Source: Gymnogyps californianus
Taxonomy: Eukaryota; Chordata; Aves; Accipitriformes; Cathartidae
NCBI RefSeq assembly: GCF_018139145.2
Contig: NC_059482.1
Coordinates: forward strand, 4,166,294 to 4,230,293
Direction of reading: 5' to 3'
DNA: 64,000 bases
Shown piece after piece: positions 27,301-38,071 of this stretch. Numbering within the stretch: the first letter of the stretch is position 1; each line of letters begins with the position of its first letter. The translations under genes and the position numbers were made by a program. The notes under the pieces were generated by a model that was not told the DNA's origin, made no database searches, and was given only the letters and a program-made list of their open reading frames with translations.

Positions 27301-29389
27301 CCGACCTCATGTATATTTGACAGCCTCTAAGAAGTGTTATTCCTCTGGAAGTAATAAATGAATTCTATTTGTTACATTTTTATATTTTCTCAAGAATTTC
27401 TGCCACAAGCAACTCAGGTTGCAATTGAGATATTAAAATTTCATTCTCAAGATTTCATCGTAAGCCTTTGGCTTGAATAAAAAAAATACATCTGTGATTT
27501 TGCGTGCCGAGTATCTTAAGATCCATAAACTCAGCACACTCAAATGAGGGAGCAGGCAAGAACAGTTGCAACAGTTTGAGTGCACAATCATTGTACAAAT
27601 AATACTCAGAACTACCACAATTATCTGAAAGTCATCAGGGAGCCCAAATAAGATCTGATAGTCAAAGCAATTAAAGTATAGTTGCTATTTATTGCCTCAC
27701 AGAATACACAGACATAATAATATCATCTTTTCTAAACTTACTACTGAGCTAATGCACCGGAATTCTATCAGGTCCTCTGGCAGAGCTGCTATTGAAAAAA
27801 GCTGTAAATAGAGGACCACAACTCTCTGAAGTCATTACAGAATTGACAACAGTGTTTTTGGTAAGAACAGGGTCTTTTGCAAAAACAACTGTCTTTGCAA
27901 AAATTGCCTTTGGGAAATTTTATTCTGCCTTTTTAACCTTACATTTCATGAGATGCCTTCCAATCCCTGTGTTATGATTATTGGAAAGAAGGCCTAACAA
28001 CAAATATATAATTAATTCTGCCCCATTAACTACTTAAGGTTATTTTGGTATTAACTGGCACAAAAAAATAAGCTGTTAAATTAATAGCCTTTTTTTCAAG
28101 TTGTCAAGCTCTAATCCTACATCACCAAAGGAAACAGGAACTGAATCAGACCTAGAGATGCCAGTACCAGAAATCTCTATCATGTTTCCACAAAGGCAAA
28201 GGTCATTTTGAGTTCTCTGGAAAACTGAAAATGTGCCTGCTTTTGTACAAAGCCTGACCACGACTTACTGCTATATGAGGTCCAATCATTCTGCATTGGA
28301 ATTACACATCCCTACATTTTAAAGGAGTTTCATTAACTGGTTTTAAATTTATCTTTGTAAATTTCCCTTGATTTTAAGGAAAACAACAGGCTCTTTGTAA
28401 ATTTTAAAGGTCCTCCTTCTCTGTATATTTAAATTAAGACTTTGTCAGTACAAAGCTAGCAAGAGAATTCAGCCTTCTACAGCTCCATTCATTTTAGTAA
28501 TCTCTGAACATTACTGTGAAAGGATCATTAATCCTACCAGTCCTCCTTGCATTGCATTTTCTTTCAGTCCAGTCTCAAAAAGGAGACAAAACCCTGCAAA
28601 TTTTAACTCAGTTATTGTTTAACTATGCCATACTTGGAAGCAGATGAATAACGAAAATGTTTTATCCTGACATGAAAAACAATTCCTAAAGTTATGAGAA
28701 CAAGTGTGCAGCCATTTGACAAAATGGCTAAAAACCTTAATGGCCTGAGAAATCATTTTGTTAGTCAGATCTGACTGCCTGCATAACAAGGACTCTGATA
28801 CCAGTTTAGTGGACACACATTTTAAGTGGTATGTCAAAACTATCTAGGGTTTGTCCATACCTAAAATGGAACATGGTATTGGGATGTTTGTGCTAGAAGA
28901 GCCACCCGCTGAATCTATAAAGCACCTTATCTAAACTTGCCACAATTGGTAACAGTATGGTCACAAAGTGGTGAAGTCAAATCAGTAATGTCTCATTCTC
29001 AAGGTCAAGCTGCAACAAAACCATCTACAAGAAAAAAGCTGGAGAATCAGGCCAATCCATAATTTTTTCTTGTTAAATGATGGAGAACCAATAAAGGCAT
29101 GTGCATGGTCACCTGCTGAAACCTGGAGGACTGCTGCAGGGAGTAGGCTTTGGACCAAATGTCTTCTCCTGGCAGGCATCTAGCCTATGGGCTGTAACCT
29201 TGACACCCTGGTGCGGGGGCTAGAAGAGACGGAAATGGCCTCCAATAGCTTGACATGTCAAGCAGTTTCCTGAGAGCTCCCCCCTTTTCTGCACTACCTA
29301 AGAACAGCAAATACTAAGAAGATAATGGGACGCGGCAATTTAGTTTTAGCAGAAGAACACATAATAGAATAAAGATCACCCTCAGCTCA
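18371..29389. other. Intergenic, AT-rich; nothing assigned
   Basis: Frames at 20556-21020, 20987-21388 (both - strand) and 21446-21841 look like chance frames: no domains, and the minus-strand ones run across poly-pyrimidine tracts. I looked for cadherin-13 C-terminal exons, the expected left neighbour, and saw none. Confidence 0.55.
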
Positions 29390-29765
29390 GAGCGAGAAGG
29401 CGCAAGCGTACACGTCAGACCTCTCCTGCTCTGCGCGCATCTCTCCCCGCTGTGTTTGCATCTGCTGGACTCATTGCAGAAAGCCACAACTGCCTGACCG
29501 AGCAACACACGGTGCACACGGGAGAGTCCACGTCAGTAAGCACCGTGTCGTCTCCCTGTACAGTCATATGTTCAAAAGCGTGCCGGGGAAGTCACGGTCC
29601 CCGGACAGACACTGCTGTGCCACATCCTTTGGGGTCTGGAGCAGCCAGGCAGCAGCCACAGCCCTACTCTCTAAGCACCACTACCTGCCATGAGACTCAC
29701 ACCAGCATTCGGGGGAGCTGAGAGATCTGCACTTTGACGTGCACCAAGAGACCAGATGTGACGAC
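29390..29765. promoter_or_regulatory. CpG-bearing patch with repeated CRE half-sites
   Basis: This stretch has clearly more CG dinucleotides than the surrounding AT-rich DNA. It carries ACGTCA at 29412-29417 and 29530-29535, TGACGT at 29735-29740 and TGACGA at 29759-29764. It lies about 1.5-1.9 kb upstream of HSBP1 exon 1. It could be a distal regulatory element or a decayed CpG-rich repeat. No coding frame here is convincing. Confidence 0.3.
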
Positions 29766-30884
29766 CTTTTCAAAACAATAGTTTATCTGATTCAAAATAG
29801 CAGGTACAAAAACAACTACCTTTTGTAAACACATCAAACAAATAAGTGGGAGTTAATTTCTCAGCATTTTTCAGAACTAGAAGCCATATTTACTTTTAAA
29901 CAGACAAAATTTCCCCAAAGTGGCACTTGTTTCTTTATTGCTACTGCAGTGCTCCAAAAGGCACATTAATAATGCAAATGCCCCGCATCTCACATTTGTT
30001 ACTAGTTATGGGATAAGGCACAGTGTGTCAGCGCATCGTACTGGCTTTCAGGCGAAATGAGACATTTGAGAATCATCTGCTGCTAATGGGAAACGTTCTT
30101 CATTTACAAATTCATATTCAATGTTTTTGTTAACTTCAGTTTAGATCTTATCTCAATACAATAACCAAGCGTGTGAACACCGATTTACTTCACAAACAAA
30201 AACTACAAATGAATAGTTTTGGTCTAAAAAGCCTGTAAACTTACACTTAGGAAATGCTTATCCTGCATCCATCCCCACCGTGAAAATCCAGTCCACGAAG
30301 CTTTACAGTATCTTAAAGACCATGTCACTAATCTGTGGCAGGCATGAATTTAATCTAATGCATGCAACTTTGCTATTTGTACTTTCTTTCATGAAGACAA
30401 TATGCCACAATAATATATTCCCTTTAATCATCAATCCACTTACATAACATTCCCGACTTCCAGCGCTAATCTGTAACGCTGCCCTTCCTACAGCGAGTCC
30501 CTCTCCGAAGCCAGATTACCTGCACATGTTTGTGGCTGGGCTTAACTGCTCATTGCCTTGGAAATTAAACAATAAAAACGGGGAAGGCCTCTCCAGGCAG
30601 CACTGTTTCTCAGGCTAGAAAAATACATTTGCAATCTCCCCAACTTGCAAAGTTATTTTTTAAGGGCATGAGCAAAACTACTAAATCTCTGTGTGACGAA
30701 AGCTTTCACTCTAAGCATAAGATTACATGTAAACTTAGTGGTCTGGGGGAAAAAAAAGATGTTTTAACGCCTTCCCCTCCCATACAGCTGTGCCAGTGCT
30801 CTGTTTATACAAGACTTCGCCTCCCATGCTGAGGCAGTATAGATAGGGGAGGCCCCCAAAGTCCTTACTTTTCAAATCCCGCTG
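29766..30884. other. Intergenic upstream flank of HSBP1
   Basis: AT-rich, seemingly single-copy DNA rises into the CpG island near 30880. It contains the octamer at 29972. No exon or repeat is recognised. Confidence 0.55.
29972..29979 (+). promoter_or_regulatory. Octamer ATGCAAAT (POU-type motif)
   Basis: This is an exact consensus octamer, within non-repetitive-looking DNA upstream of HSBP1. An 8-base match is expected now and then by chance, so this is only a candidate. Confidence 0.25.
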
Positions 30885-31173
30885 CCCGTGGGGGCCAACA
30901 ACAGCCGTGAAGGTGGCGGAGGGGGAAGAGGCCGGAGGCCGGGTCGGCAGCCGGCGGGGAGCCTGCCTGCGGCCTGGGGGACCACGGCCCCCACCGCCGT
31001 GGGCAGCCCGGCCAGCGGCGAGCGGGCTCCCGCACCCTGCCGGGGGACACCCTCCCCGCCACAAGGGCGGGCGCGGAGCGGAGCGGGCAGCCTGCAGACG
31101 GGGCTTTCGGGGGCTTTCCCCGGCCGTCGCCCGGCGCCCCGCTGTCCCCACCCTCGCCCCTCAGGCGGCGCGG

Positions 31174-31192
31174 ACTACACTTCCCAGAATGC
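31174..31192 (+). promoter_or_regulatory. ZNF143/STAF-type motif (ACTACAnnTCCCAGAATGC)
   Basis: The 19 bases ACTACACTTCCCAGAATGC match the long ZNF143/STAF binding motif found just upstream of many housekeeping start sites. They lie 116-134 bases before the ATG. The match is exact to the consensus as I know it; occupancy is inferred. Confidence 0.85.
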
Positions 31193-31207
31193 TCAGGGGC
31201 CGTCTCT

Positions 31208-31217
31208 TCTCGCGAGA
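31208..31217. promoter_or_regulatory. TCTCGCGAGA palindrome (BANP-type CGCG element)
   Basis: This is a perfect 10-base palindrome known from CpG-island promoters and bound by BANP when unmethylated. It lies 16 bases downstream of the ZNF143-type site and about 90 bases before the ATG, so it may overlap the initiation region. Confidence 0.8.
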
Positions 31218-31248
31218 GGCGGCGGCGGCGGAAGTCTCGAGGCGCGGC

Positions 31249-31255
31249 CCGGAAG
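31249..31255 (+). promoter_or_regulatory. ETS-type motif CCGGAAG
   Basis: CCGGAAG is the core of ETS/GABPA sites and is frequent near start sites of CpG-island genes. A second GGAAG core occurs about 20 bases upstream (GGCGGAAG, near 31228-31235). The motif is short, so confidence rests on its promoter context. Confidence 0.5.
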
Positions 31256-31307
31256 CGCCGCTGCTGTGGAAACGGGAGCCGGGACCCGAGCGCCCGCCGA
31301 GCCGACC

Positions 31308-32561
31308 ATGGCCGAGACCGACCCGAAGACCGTGCAGGACCTCACCGCCGTGGTGAGGCCGCCGGGACCGGGCCCACCGCCTCGGGGGGAGCGGGGAGCG
31401 CCGAGCGGAGCGCCGCCCCGGGGCGGCCGGGCCGCGGCCTCCTTGAGGAGAGGCCTCGGCAGCAAGGGGTAGAAGCCTCCGGCCTCGCCCCGTTCGCGGG
31501 CCCTGGCGTTACCTCCTGGGGCCCGGCGCGGCCGAGCTTGGGTGACCCCCGTCTGCCTGCTGTTGGAGGGGCTGCTGGGCTCGTGGTCTTGCCTGGGCCT
31601 GTTCCCCGGGTCTCGTTATAAACCGCTTCCACTGCAGAGTTGTTTGTGGCGAGTCCCTCGGGGACGGCTCCGGGCAGAGCGCAGTTACAGTCGTGTTTCC
31701 CGTTACAGCACTAAAGCCACTGGCTTACCTGAAGTGCTCTGCTAGTGCTGCCTCCCGGGCCGGCTGTGCCGCCAGGCAGGGCAGCTGGGGCATCCTTGCG
31801 TAAGGAGGAGTTATCTGTGTCTGGGAGGGATATGGTTAAGAGCAGGGGTTTGGGAGTGTGGAGAGGAAGGCTGTTATTCTGATACTGAAAAAAGTGTCAT
31901 CATGTGATTAACACAGGACGCTGGAAGCAGCTGTTGTGGGTTTAGTCCTGGTTGTGGAATGCAGGCGTTTTATAGATCTTAAAATTGCTTACTGTGAGCC
32001 TCCGTTCTCCTGTGTGTACATTCATATATATGTAAAAATAGAATACTTAAATACGGAATTATACTGGAGAGTTTGTGCACAGTTGAGCTCAACAATGAAA
32101 GAAGACATTGTACTTACCTCATTACATGAGATTAAATACTGTAACGACCTCTTTAATGAAAACAAAACAGACCTCTTTTTTTCCTCTCTATTAGGTGCAG
32201 ACATTGCTTCAGCAAATGCAGGACAAATTTCAAACCATGTCTGACCAAATAATTGGAAGAAATATCCTTTTTTAAAGTCAGATAGGTGCTATACACTACA
32301 GAATCATAAGTATTTAAAAGTATATTTATCAGTGGGGTTTGGAAGATAAATTTAAAGTGACCAGAAGAGTTTGAGCAAAGCTGTAATAAAAACAAACCCA
32401 GCCACTGCTAGATTGCAATCATAGTCCTTAACTCCAGTGAACTTGATGACATGAGCTGTCGCATAGATGACCTGGAGAAGAACATAGCAGACCTCATGAC
32501 GCAAGCAGGAGTGGAAGAATTGGAAGGCGAGAACAAGACCCCTGCTACTAACAAGAGTTAA
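31308..32561 (+). CDS. HSBP1: Heat shock factor binding protein 1 (three coding exons)
   Basis: Coding exons are 31308-31352, 32195-32261 and 32443-32561. Together they make 231 nt, that is 76 residues plus TAA, the length known for vertebrate HSBP1. The protein starts [20 protein letters not shown], continues through a central heptad-type region (about residues 12-58: L12, V15/V16, L19/L20, M23, F27, M30, I34/I35, I38, M41, I45, L48, I52, L55) and ends in a polar tail (PATNKS). No other domain is seen. The family forms small coiled-coil trimers in nucleus and cytoplasm that bind the trimerisation domain of HSF1 and dampen the heat-shock response; a WASH-complex assembly role is also described. 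The start has A at -3 and G at +4 and fits the conserved N-terminus. Residue 43 is Cys, where mammals, as I recall, have Ser. Intron 1 is GT-AG and phase 0; intron 2 is AT-AC and splits the I38 codon after its first base. The frame stays open upstream to 30888, but that extension lies in promoter-type sequence and is not credible. Confidence 0.97.
31353..32194 (+). other. HSBP1 intron 1 (GT-AG, U2-type)
   Basis: The donor is GTG|GTGAGG at 31352/31353. The acceptor is a pyrimidine tract followed by TTAG at 32191-32194. The intron is phase 0, between the codons for V15 and V16. Its first 200 bases lie within the CpG island. Short open frames inside it are not supported as exons. Confidence 0.93.
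32262..32442 (+). other. HSBP1 intron 2, U12-type AT-AC minor-spliceosome intron
   Basis: The 181-bp intron begins ATATCCTTTT at 32262 and ends GAAC at 32442. Its branch site TCCTTAAC is at 32425-32432, with the likely branch A 11-12 nt from the 3' end. These match the U12-type AT-AC consensus at donor, branch and spacing. Joining 32261 to 32443 restores the isoleucine codon A|TT and the IDDM motif. No GT donor near 32261 can make the protein. A CAG at 32435-32437, five bases before the AC, would cause a frameshift and early stop if used. Confidence 0.96.
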
Positions 32562-32562
32562 A

Positions 32563-34045
32563 GTGAGACAATTGCTTGCTAGCCTTGAAACAAATCCTCG
32601 GGTCACTTGAAATAACTGACTTTAAAGTAGATGGACTTTTTCCTTTGATTTGTGAGGTAGTCTGAAATTCACGCAGAGCAGAATTATATATAGAGAATTG
32701 TACTATATATATAATTGCATATTATGTTATAATACAAGAGGCCTTAAGAAGCTCTCCTCAGCAGGCTCCTACTAGCCTCTTCGCCAAGGATGTTTTCCTT
32801 ATCAGTACTGGGAGGAGAGTTATTTTCTTCATATCTAGTTAGTTTTGAGGAAGTGCAATAGCTGTATTCATCCTCTGGTTCTCTGAGTGAGGTCTGAAAT
32901 AGTGGCTGTCTTTGCAGCATGGGAAGGAGACGAGATGGGAAAAAATATCAGTAACAAACTGAACCGTTCTCTTTTTTTTTTTTCTCTCATCATATTTGAG
33001 TGTTCTGAAAAAGACCATAATCTCATGTACGTTACCAACATCAGCTCCAATTTCCATAGCTGGAAAGCTAGTGTGAGCGTGGTGCTACTCTTCCATCTTC
33101 CACTGCATCCTGTAGAGTTCAGCTCCCACTAAGCTCCTACAGACTGTAGACTTGCTGCTGTGCGCAGGGGCTAATGAGTGAGTTACTGTCCGTCAGCTGT
33201 AAATTCCTCCTGTGTGAGTTAGGAGCTTGCTGGGAGTACGTACCACTGCAAAGCAGCAGGTCCTGACTCAGACAGTGTAAGACAACACTCAGACATGAGG
33301 CAAGGTGTATTCTAGGGCAACGCTCCCTGGAAAAAGAAATTTCGTACTGAAAGGTAAATGTGATAATTATATATTCTTCTTATGTAATTTCTTAATTGAT
33401 AACCTGCCCCTATATTACACAAAAAAAACCCATTGGAGAAGTAGATGTTTCATCTACTTGGCAAGCAGCAGTTCAAAATCTAGTACAAAAACGTGTAAAT
33501 AAATTCAAGTGATCAGGTAGCACCACACACAGCATTTACAACAATTGCTAAAGGCATTTTGGAAGAAGGGGACAATGCAAGAGCGCCAAAACTGTTACAG
33601 CATAAACAAGGTGTATGTGTGGTGCTTAATTATAATATATAAGCACTAAGATTTCACATCAGTTTGTATAGAGCTTGGTTTTTGTAATCCATGGAAGGCA
33701 ACTGGTAAATAAAGTACTAGATGTATCATGTTAGATTAACTTTTTATTTTTTAAGGTGGCTAAGTAAGACATGTCTCAGCCTCTCTTAGGCTTGAAATTC
33801 TGAGGTCACATCTAGAATACTATGCAGCCTGTATAACAGGCATGTGTGTTTGAAAGAGATATACGTCTTGTTAAGGTACCTATTTTTTGTGATACTTTGA
33901 CAGAAATACAAATAATTATGGGTGTCATTGTCCCCAGTGCCAGTTCCCTTAGCCTGAACCCCACAAACGAAAATTGCTGATGAGCGTGATTCTCTTAATT
34001 CTTCTCAGTAATATGGTTTTTTTTTTTACTATTTTTCCCCAACAG
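32563..34045 (+). other. HSBP1 intron 3 within the 3' UTR
   Basis: The donor AA|GTGAGA is at 32562/32563, one base after the TAA stop. The acceptor is a long T/C tract ending CCCCAACAG at 34045. The intron carries an internal AATAAA at 33708-33713, which could permit premature polyadenylation. I infer it from splice-site quality and from the four-exon structure I recall for mammalian HSBP1. It is less certain than the coding introns, because a transcript reading straight through would encode the same protein. Confidence 0.72.
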
Positions 34046-34310
34046 GTTGCCAATAACTTAAGATGAATCCTGGAAGACTTCTTTTTTTTTTTTTTCTACA
34101 AATCCTTGGAATTACAGAACAGCTTTTTGCAGCTACTGTGTGTAAAAGCATTTTTATATTGTTACAGAGCTTGCATTCCTAATGTATATTGTATAGTTAG
34201 GGATAGGTTAGTTTATATTTTGATTTGTGTACTGTAATTTCACTTTTTGAATTCTTGTTATGAGGATCAATTAGTTGTGTTATTAAAACACTGATCTTAT
34301 GGATCTCAAC
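34046..34310 (+). other. HSBP1 exon 4, non-coding 3' UTR and cleavage region
   Basis: The exon starts GTTGCCAATAACTTAAG immediately after the AG acceptor. It holds a T14 run at 34082-34095 and AT-rich sequence typical of a 3' UTR. The end is set near 34310 because ATTAAA occurs at 34282-34287 and a G/T-rich tract follows at about 34313-34332. The exact cleavage point cannot be seen. Confidence 0.7.
34282..34287 (+). promoter_or_regulatory. Polyadenylation signal ATTAAA of HSBP1
   Basis: ATTAAA is the commonest variant hexamer. A G/T-rich element (TGGGTGTATTTTTTTGTG) follows about 25-45 bases downstream, the usual place for the downstream element. No canonical AATAAA occurs between the exon 4 start and this site. 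Confidence 0.65.
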
Positions 34311-37300
34311 TACTGGGTGTATTTTTTTGTGAAGTCACTTTTTTCTCTTCTACTTTTTCTAGATGTTTCATTTTTGATAGCTAAACATCTAGTGACCTCC
34401 ATTAAATGGAAATCTTAACTTGTCCTACATAACTTTGTGGAGTGAAGCACAAGATTGAAACGTAGCTTTAATCTTAGCTCTGAGCGTCAGTCACTCAACT
34501 AGTTGAGGACTCTGTGCTGTTTTCTCATAAATGTAATAGGGTGATTTTGACATAAGGCACTGAACATCAAAATCATATCTCCTACTCCTGGTATTACCTT
34601 ACCTGTGCGTTCCTAGAACATAAACCAGAAATACAGATTTAACATTAGAGACATCTGTACACAGTTGAGCAACCACTGCCATTCAAATCTGTTGTATTTA
34701 GACAGACGAGGAACTATTAACTATGAAAAATCTCACTATGGGATTTAGGCTTTTTTAACACTGTAAAACTCTAGTTTGAAGCTGACGACGTGTCATTTAG
34801 CATCACCTTTGAACAATAATTATGAGTAAAATAGTGATACTGGACAGAAGAGGGATGGGATTGCAGGAGCGTCTGTATGTGGTCTTTCAGTTTAAATCAC
34901 TGGCTCATTGTACAAAACAGTTTGCTAACAAAGCAATGATACATTGAGTAACAAAAAAGGAGAGAAGCCGGTTAGAATTGTAAAGCCTTGCTTCTCTTTG
35001 AATAACAACTAGCCAGAACTCTTCAAAATATTTGGTTTAGAAAGGTGTTTACTTTTCTAATCATATCCACATTTATGGGCCTGGAGTTTAATGGATTACA
35101 TTAGAGTGCTTTGGCAATGAAAAGTGTATTTAGAAGAGTCTGTACTATGTCACTTGTGAAGAAAAATGACCAATGTCAGATATTACGGACAATCATTGCA
35201 ATGCTCCTCCAGCTTGAAATACAAATTTAAGAAAGCACTAGTAGCAGTCAGCAGTTACATGTGGACCACACTTAAGGCTGCTCTTTGAATGCCACCAAAT
35301 TAGCACCTGTGTATTATGAAGGCAACATGACAGGTCATTTTTCAAAACTGAGGGGAAATTGTAATAAAAGCTTCTAATAATAGGGGAATTTTGTGAACAT
35401 AGGAAATGTATCGATATACCTTGTAATACTAGCCTTAGGCTCTTTGTAATGTCATTTAAAAATTCTAATAAACTATTATGTGGTAACAAATAGTCAGGTC
35501 ATGTATATTAAAGCAAAATCTAGCGTAAGTATATCATTATAAGTGAGATTGTATTTAGTTATAAGTTATAGAAAGACTTTAGCACAGCCGCTGCTATAGA
35601 ATATAGTCTAGAATATAGGTGTGTTCTGTATAATAAAAGGGTGAGCATGATTCATGCCCTGTCAGATCTGGATTTTAGTAGGTAATTGCAATATAGACGA
35701 AATTCATAGGAAAGTATATTAAAGTGCAGGATCATTTTGTATGATGTTTATACAACTATAAATTCTCATCTGGCCGCCTTCTTCCTGGGGGAGAAGTGGT
35801 CATTCTGGAATTTGCTTGCGCTATCCGATATACAGCAGTAGCAGACCTGCTTTCCTGAAGTTTCTTGTGTCAGAATAACTTACTGGAAAATTATTTCAGC
35901 TTTAAGAAGCAGCTAGATTCTTCAAGTCATTGGAAAGATTCTAATCACTTTTCAGTAGGGATAGTTTTCCCTCATAAATTTAACACTTAATTGATTTTGA
36001 ACAGTAACAATTCAATTCAAAACAAGCCTTTCAGACAGGAAGGTATTACTTGTAGCTCTTTAAATACTGCATATTTTTGAGAAACATGTTTTATTCTTAC
36101 TCAGAACCAGCAATAGAGCTTCTATGTATAAACAGCACATGCAAGCCAAAGTACAATCCCTTTTGGCCACATTTTCTTGAAGTGCAGTTAGTTTAATAGA
36201 CAAAGCAAAGCAGAAGATGACTGTTCTTAAGTGTTACTTTATATGGATTTGATAACATTTTACAAAATAATAGTGTTGGGTTTTTTTTTTCCTGAATATG
36301 CTGATTCACATCTTATCTGACAAATATTTGTCCCTTCCGCTGGGCTGCCTCACTCGCAAAGAAAAGGATCAAACTCTTGAATAGGGACTGTCTTCCTTAT
36401 TAGCATATGAAGAAAACTGTTCCATATATTCATTTAAATCAAACTACGTGCTGTGTTCTGTTTAGGACTGTCGTTGGAGACTGCAGCTTGCATTTTTTAT
36501 TTATGCTAAAGGCTATATAAGCACTTTCTACTTTTAAGAGAAATTTTCTGCTACTTGTCATCATGGTAACATAGACTTGGATTTTATCATTGACGTATTT
36601 ACCTCCTACAGTTTATTTTCACAAACAGTTACAGATTAAATGCACCCTACTCTGATTTCCTTGTACAAGCAGGCATGGTGGATGCTGCGTTTTCCAGTTT
36701 GCAATTCAAAGCTGCTGTAACTTTGAGCAGACCTGCTGTAATTCATGGGCACAGCAGACCCAAACTGGCTGCTCTGCCTGTGTGAGTGAGCATGGGTGTC
36801 TGCTCCCGTCTGCCTCCTGCCTACCTGCAGGAGGGGAGGGGGTTCTGGTATAATAGGTGCCATCTAGGAGGAGGTGAGAGAGATGGAAAATGCACTCTCT
36901 TGAACTTGCCGCTTCCTTCATTCTTTCCCGTCCTAGCCCAAGCAGCAAGTAAGGGGACAGCAAAGCTACTTTTCGTAAGTGAGCACGAGGTATGGAATTA
37001 CACAGAACAAGTAGAGAGTCTACGGGTCCTGCATTTATGGCGAAAAGGAGGAACAGCTAAGGATGGAGAAGACAGAACCCCCCCTGCTCCTGTCTAAGTT
37101 CCTCAAGCTCTCCATTGTCTCTGCTCTCGCCTCTCACCACTTCTACTCCAGATTTCCATTACCACCATCCTCTTCAACCCCTGCTTCTCTTCCTCTCTGA
37201 CTCTCAGAGCTCCATTTCAGCTGTTACTGAGGAAAAAGCCATTGTTTCCAAACTGTCTCCAGGTAACTACAGAGCATAGGCGCACTTTCACAAAAGATCT

Positions 37301-37834
37301 ATATTAGGAACAGCAAATAGAATCAGTTTTTTTCTGTGACAGGAATTATGAGTGACACCATGCAAGTCTTCAACCACAGTTTTTATAGCCGATTATTAAT
37401 AGCGGTATTGTTTTCTGAATGCCAGATTAAGACCCCAGAAACAAGCTGAAGATCTCAGGAGCTGTGTGGCTTATGTGTTTTACACTGGGCAACAGAAATA
37501 AATTTGAAACTCCTGTCCTGTCTCTTCTGGTGTCTTAATTTCTGTCTTTATAGCAGGAATGATACTCTCTCACTGCAGAGGAACAGTGTTACAATAAATC
37601 CATGTTTTGAAACACTTAGGCCCACTGATAAGTGATCCAGAATTATGGTATCCTTAAGAGGATTTTTCATTTAATCTCTGCCCTAAAGACAATGTATGGT
37701 AAATAAGACTGCACACAGATAGCTCTTCGACTAATACCATCTGGTCCATGCACTAAGTGAAGCTGGTTATAGGCCAGAGAGACACACTAACCTACAACAC
37801 TCGCGGTCTGCAAGAGGTAATTTCGAAGCCCTCC
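34311..37834. other. Intergenic downstream flank of HSBP1
   Basis: AT-rich DNA that may include longer 3' UTR forms of HSBP1 if the 34282 signal is skipped. No coding exon is seen. The frame at 36786-37097 (103 codons) has no domain and no splice context. Confidence 0.5.
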
Positions 37835-37905
37835 TTTCCCCGAGTTGAATCCAGGTCCCCCAGGTGCCTGGCGAGTACCATTGCCTGCACTGCGACCTGC
37901 TTTGG
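37835..37905 (-). mobile_element. Possible MIR-like SINE remnant
   Basis: CCGAGTTGAATCCAGGTCCCCCAGGTGCCTGGCGAGTACCATTGCCTGCACTG resembles the reverse MIR 5' section (gaacccaggtctcccaggtcccaggctagtaccctaaccactg). It could instead be a chance tRNA-like string, so confidence is low. Confidence 0.35.
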
Positions 37906-38071
37906 GACGGAGCTCATGAGAAATTACTTGGACTTTGTCTTGCAATTCTCGCAATCTGTTGTTGGCAGGGGAGACAGGGAACATTTCTGCAAATTCTTGT
38001 TATCTGTCATCTGGCCTCCTCTAGACTTCTTGTCTCAACACTCCCAATAAAGCACCGTTGGTTCCTTTCCG

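Larger units (their letters stand above)
30885..31560. promoter_or_regulatory. CpG-island promoter of HSBP1
   Basis: This is the only long block in the window that is strongly G+C-rich and dense in CG dinucleotides. It covers the region upstream of the start codon, exon 1 and the start of intron 1. No TATA box is visible close to exon 1, as expected of a housekeeping-type dispersed promoter. Long open frames on both strands here are a by-product of few stop codons in CG-rich DNA. A divergent non-coding transcript is possible but not shown by the sequence. Confidence 0.9.

Noticed and set aside
30735..31632. Several long frames on both strands (up to 194 codons) over the CpG island
   Set aside because: They result from few stop codons in CG-rich DNA, overlap each other on both strands, have low-complexity Gly/Pro/Arg/Ala composition, and only the 45 bases at 31308-31352 match a known protein (HSBP1 exon 1).
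33708..33713. AATAAA as the main HSBP1 poly-A signal
   Set aside because: It lies inside the proposed 3' UTR intron; the strong acceptor at 34045 and the ATTAAA with a downstream G/T element favour the later site. Kept as a possible alternative.
37845..37900. tRNA-like T-arm string (GAGTTGAATCCAGG)
   Set aside because: No acceptor stem, D-arm or anticodon arm could be fitted; a MIR-like SINE remnant explains it better.
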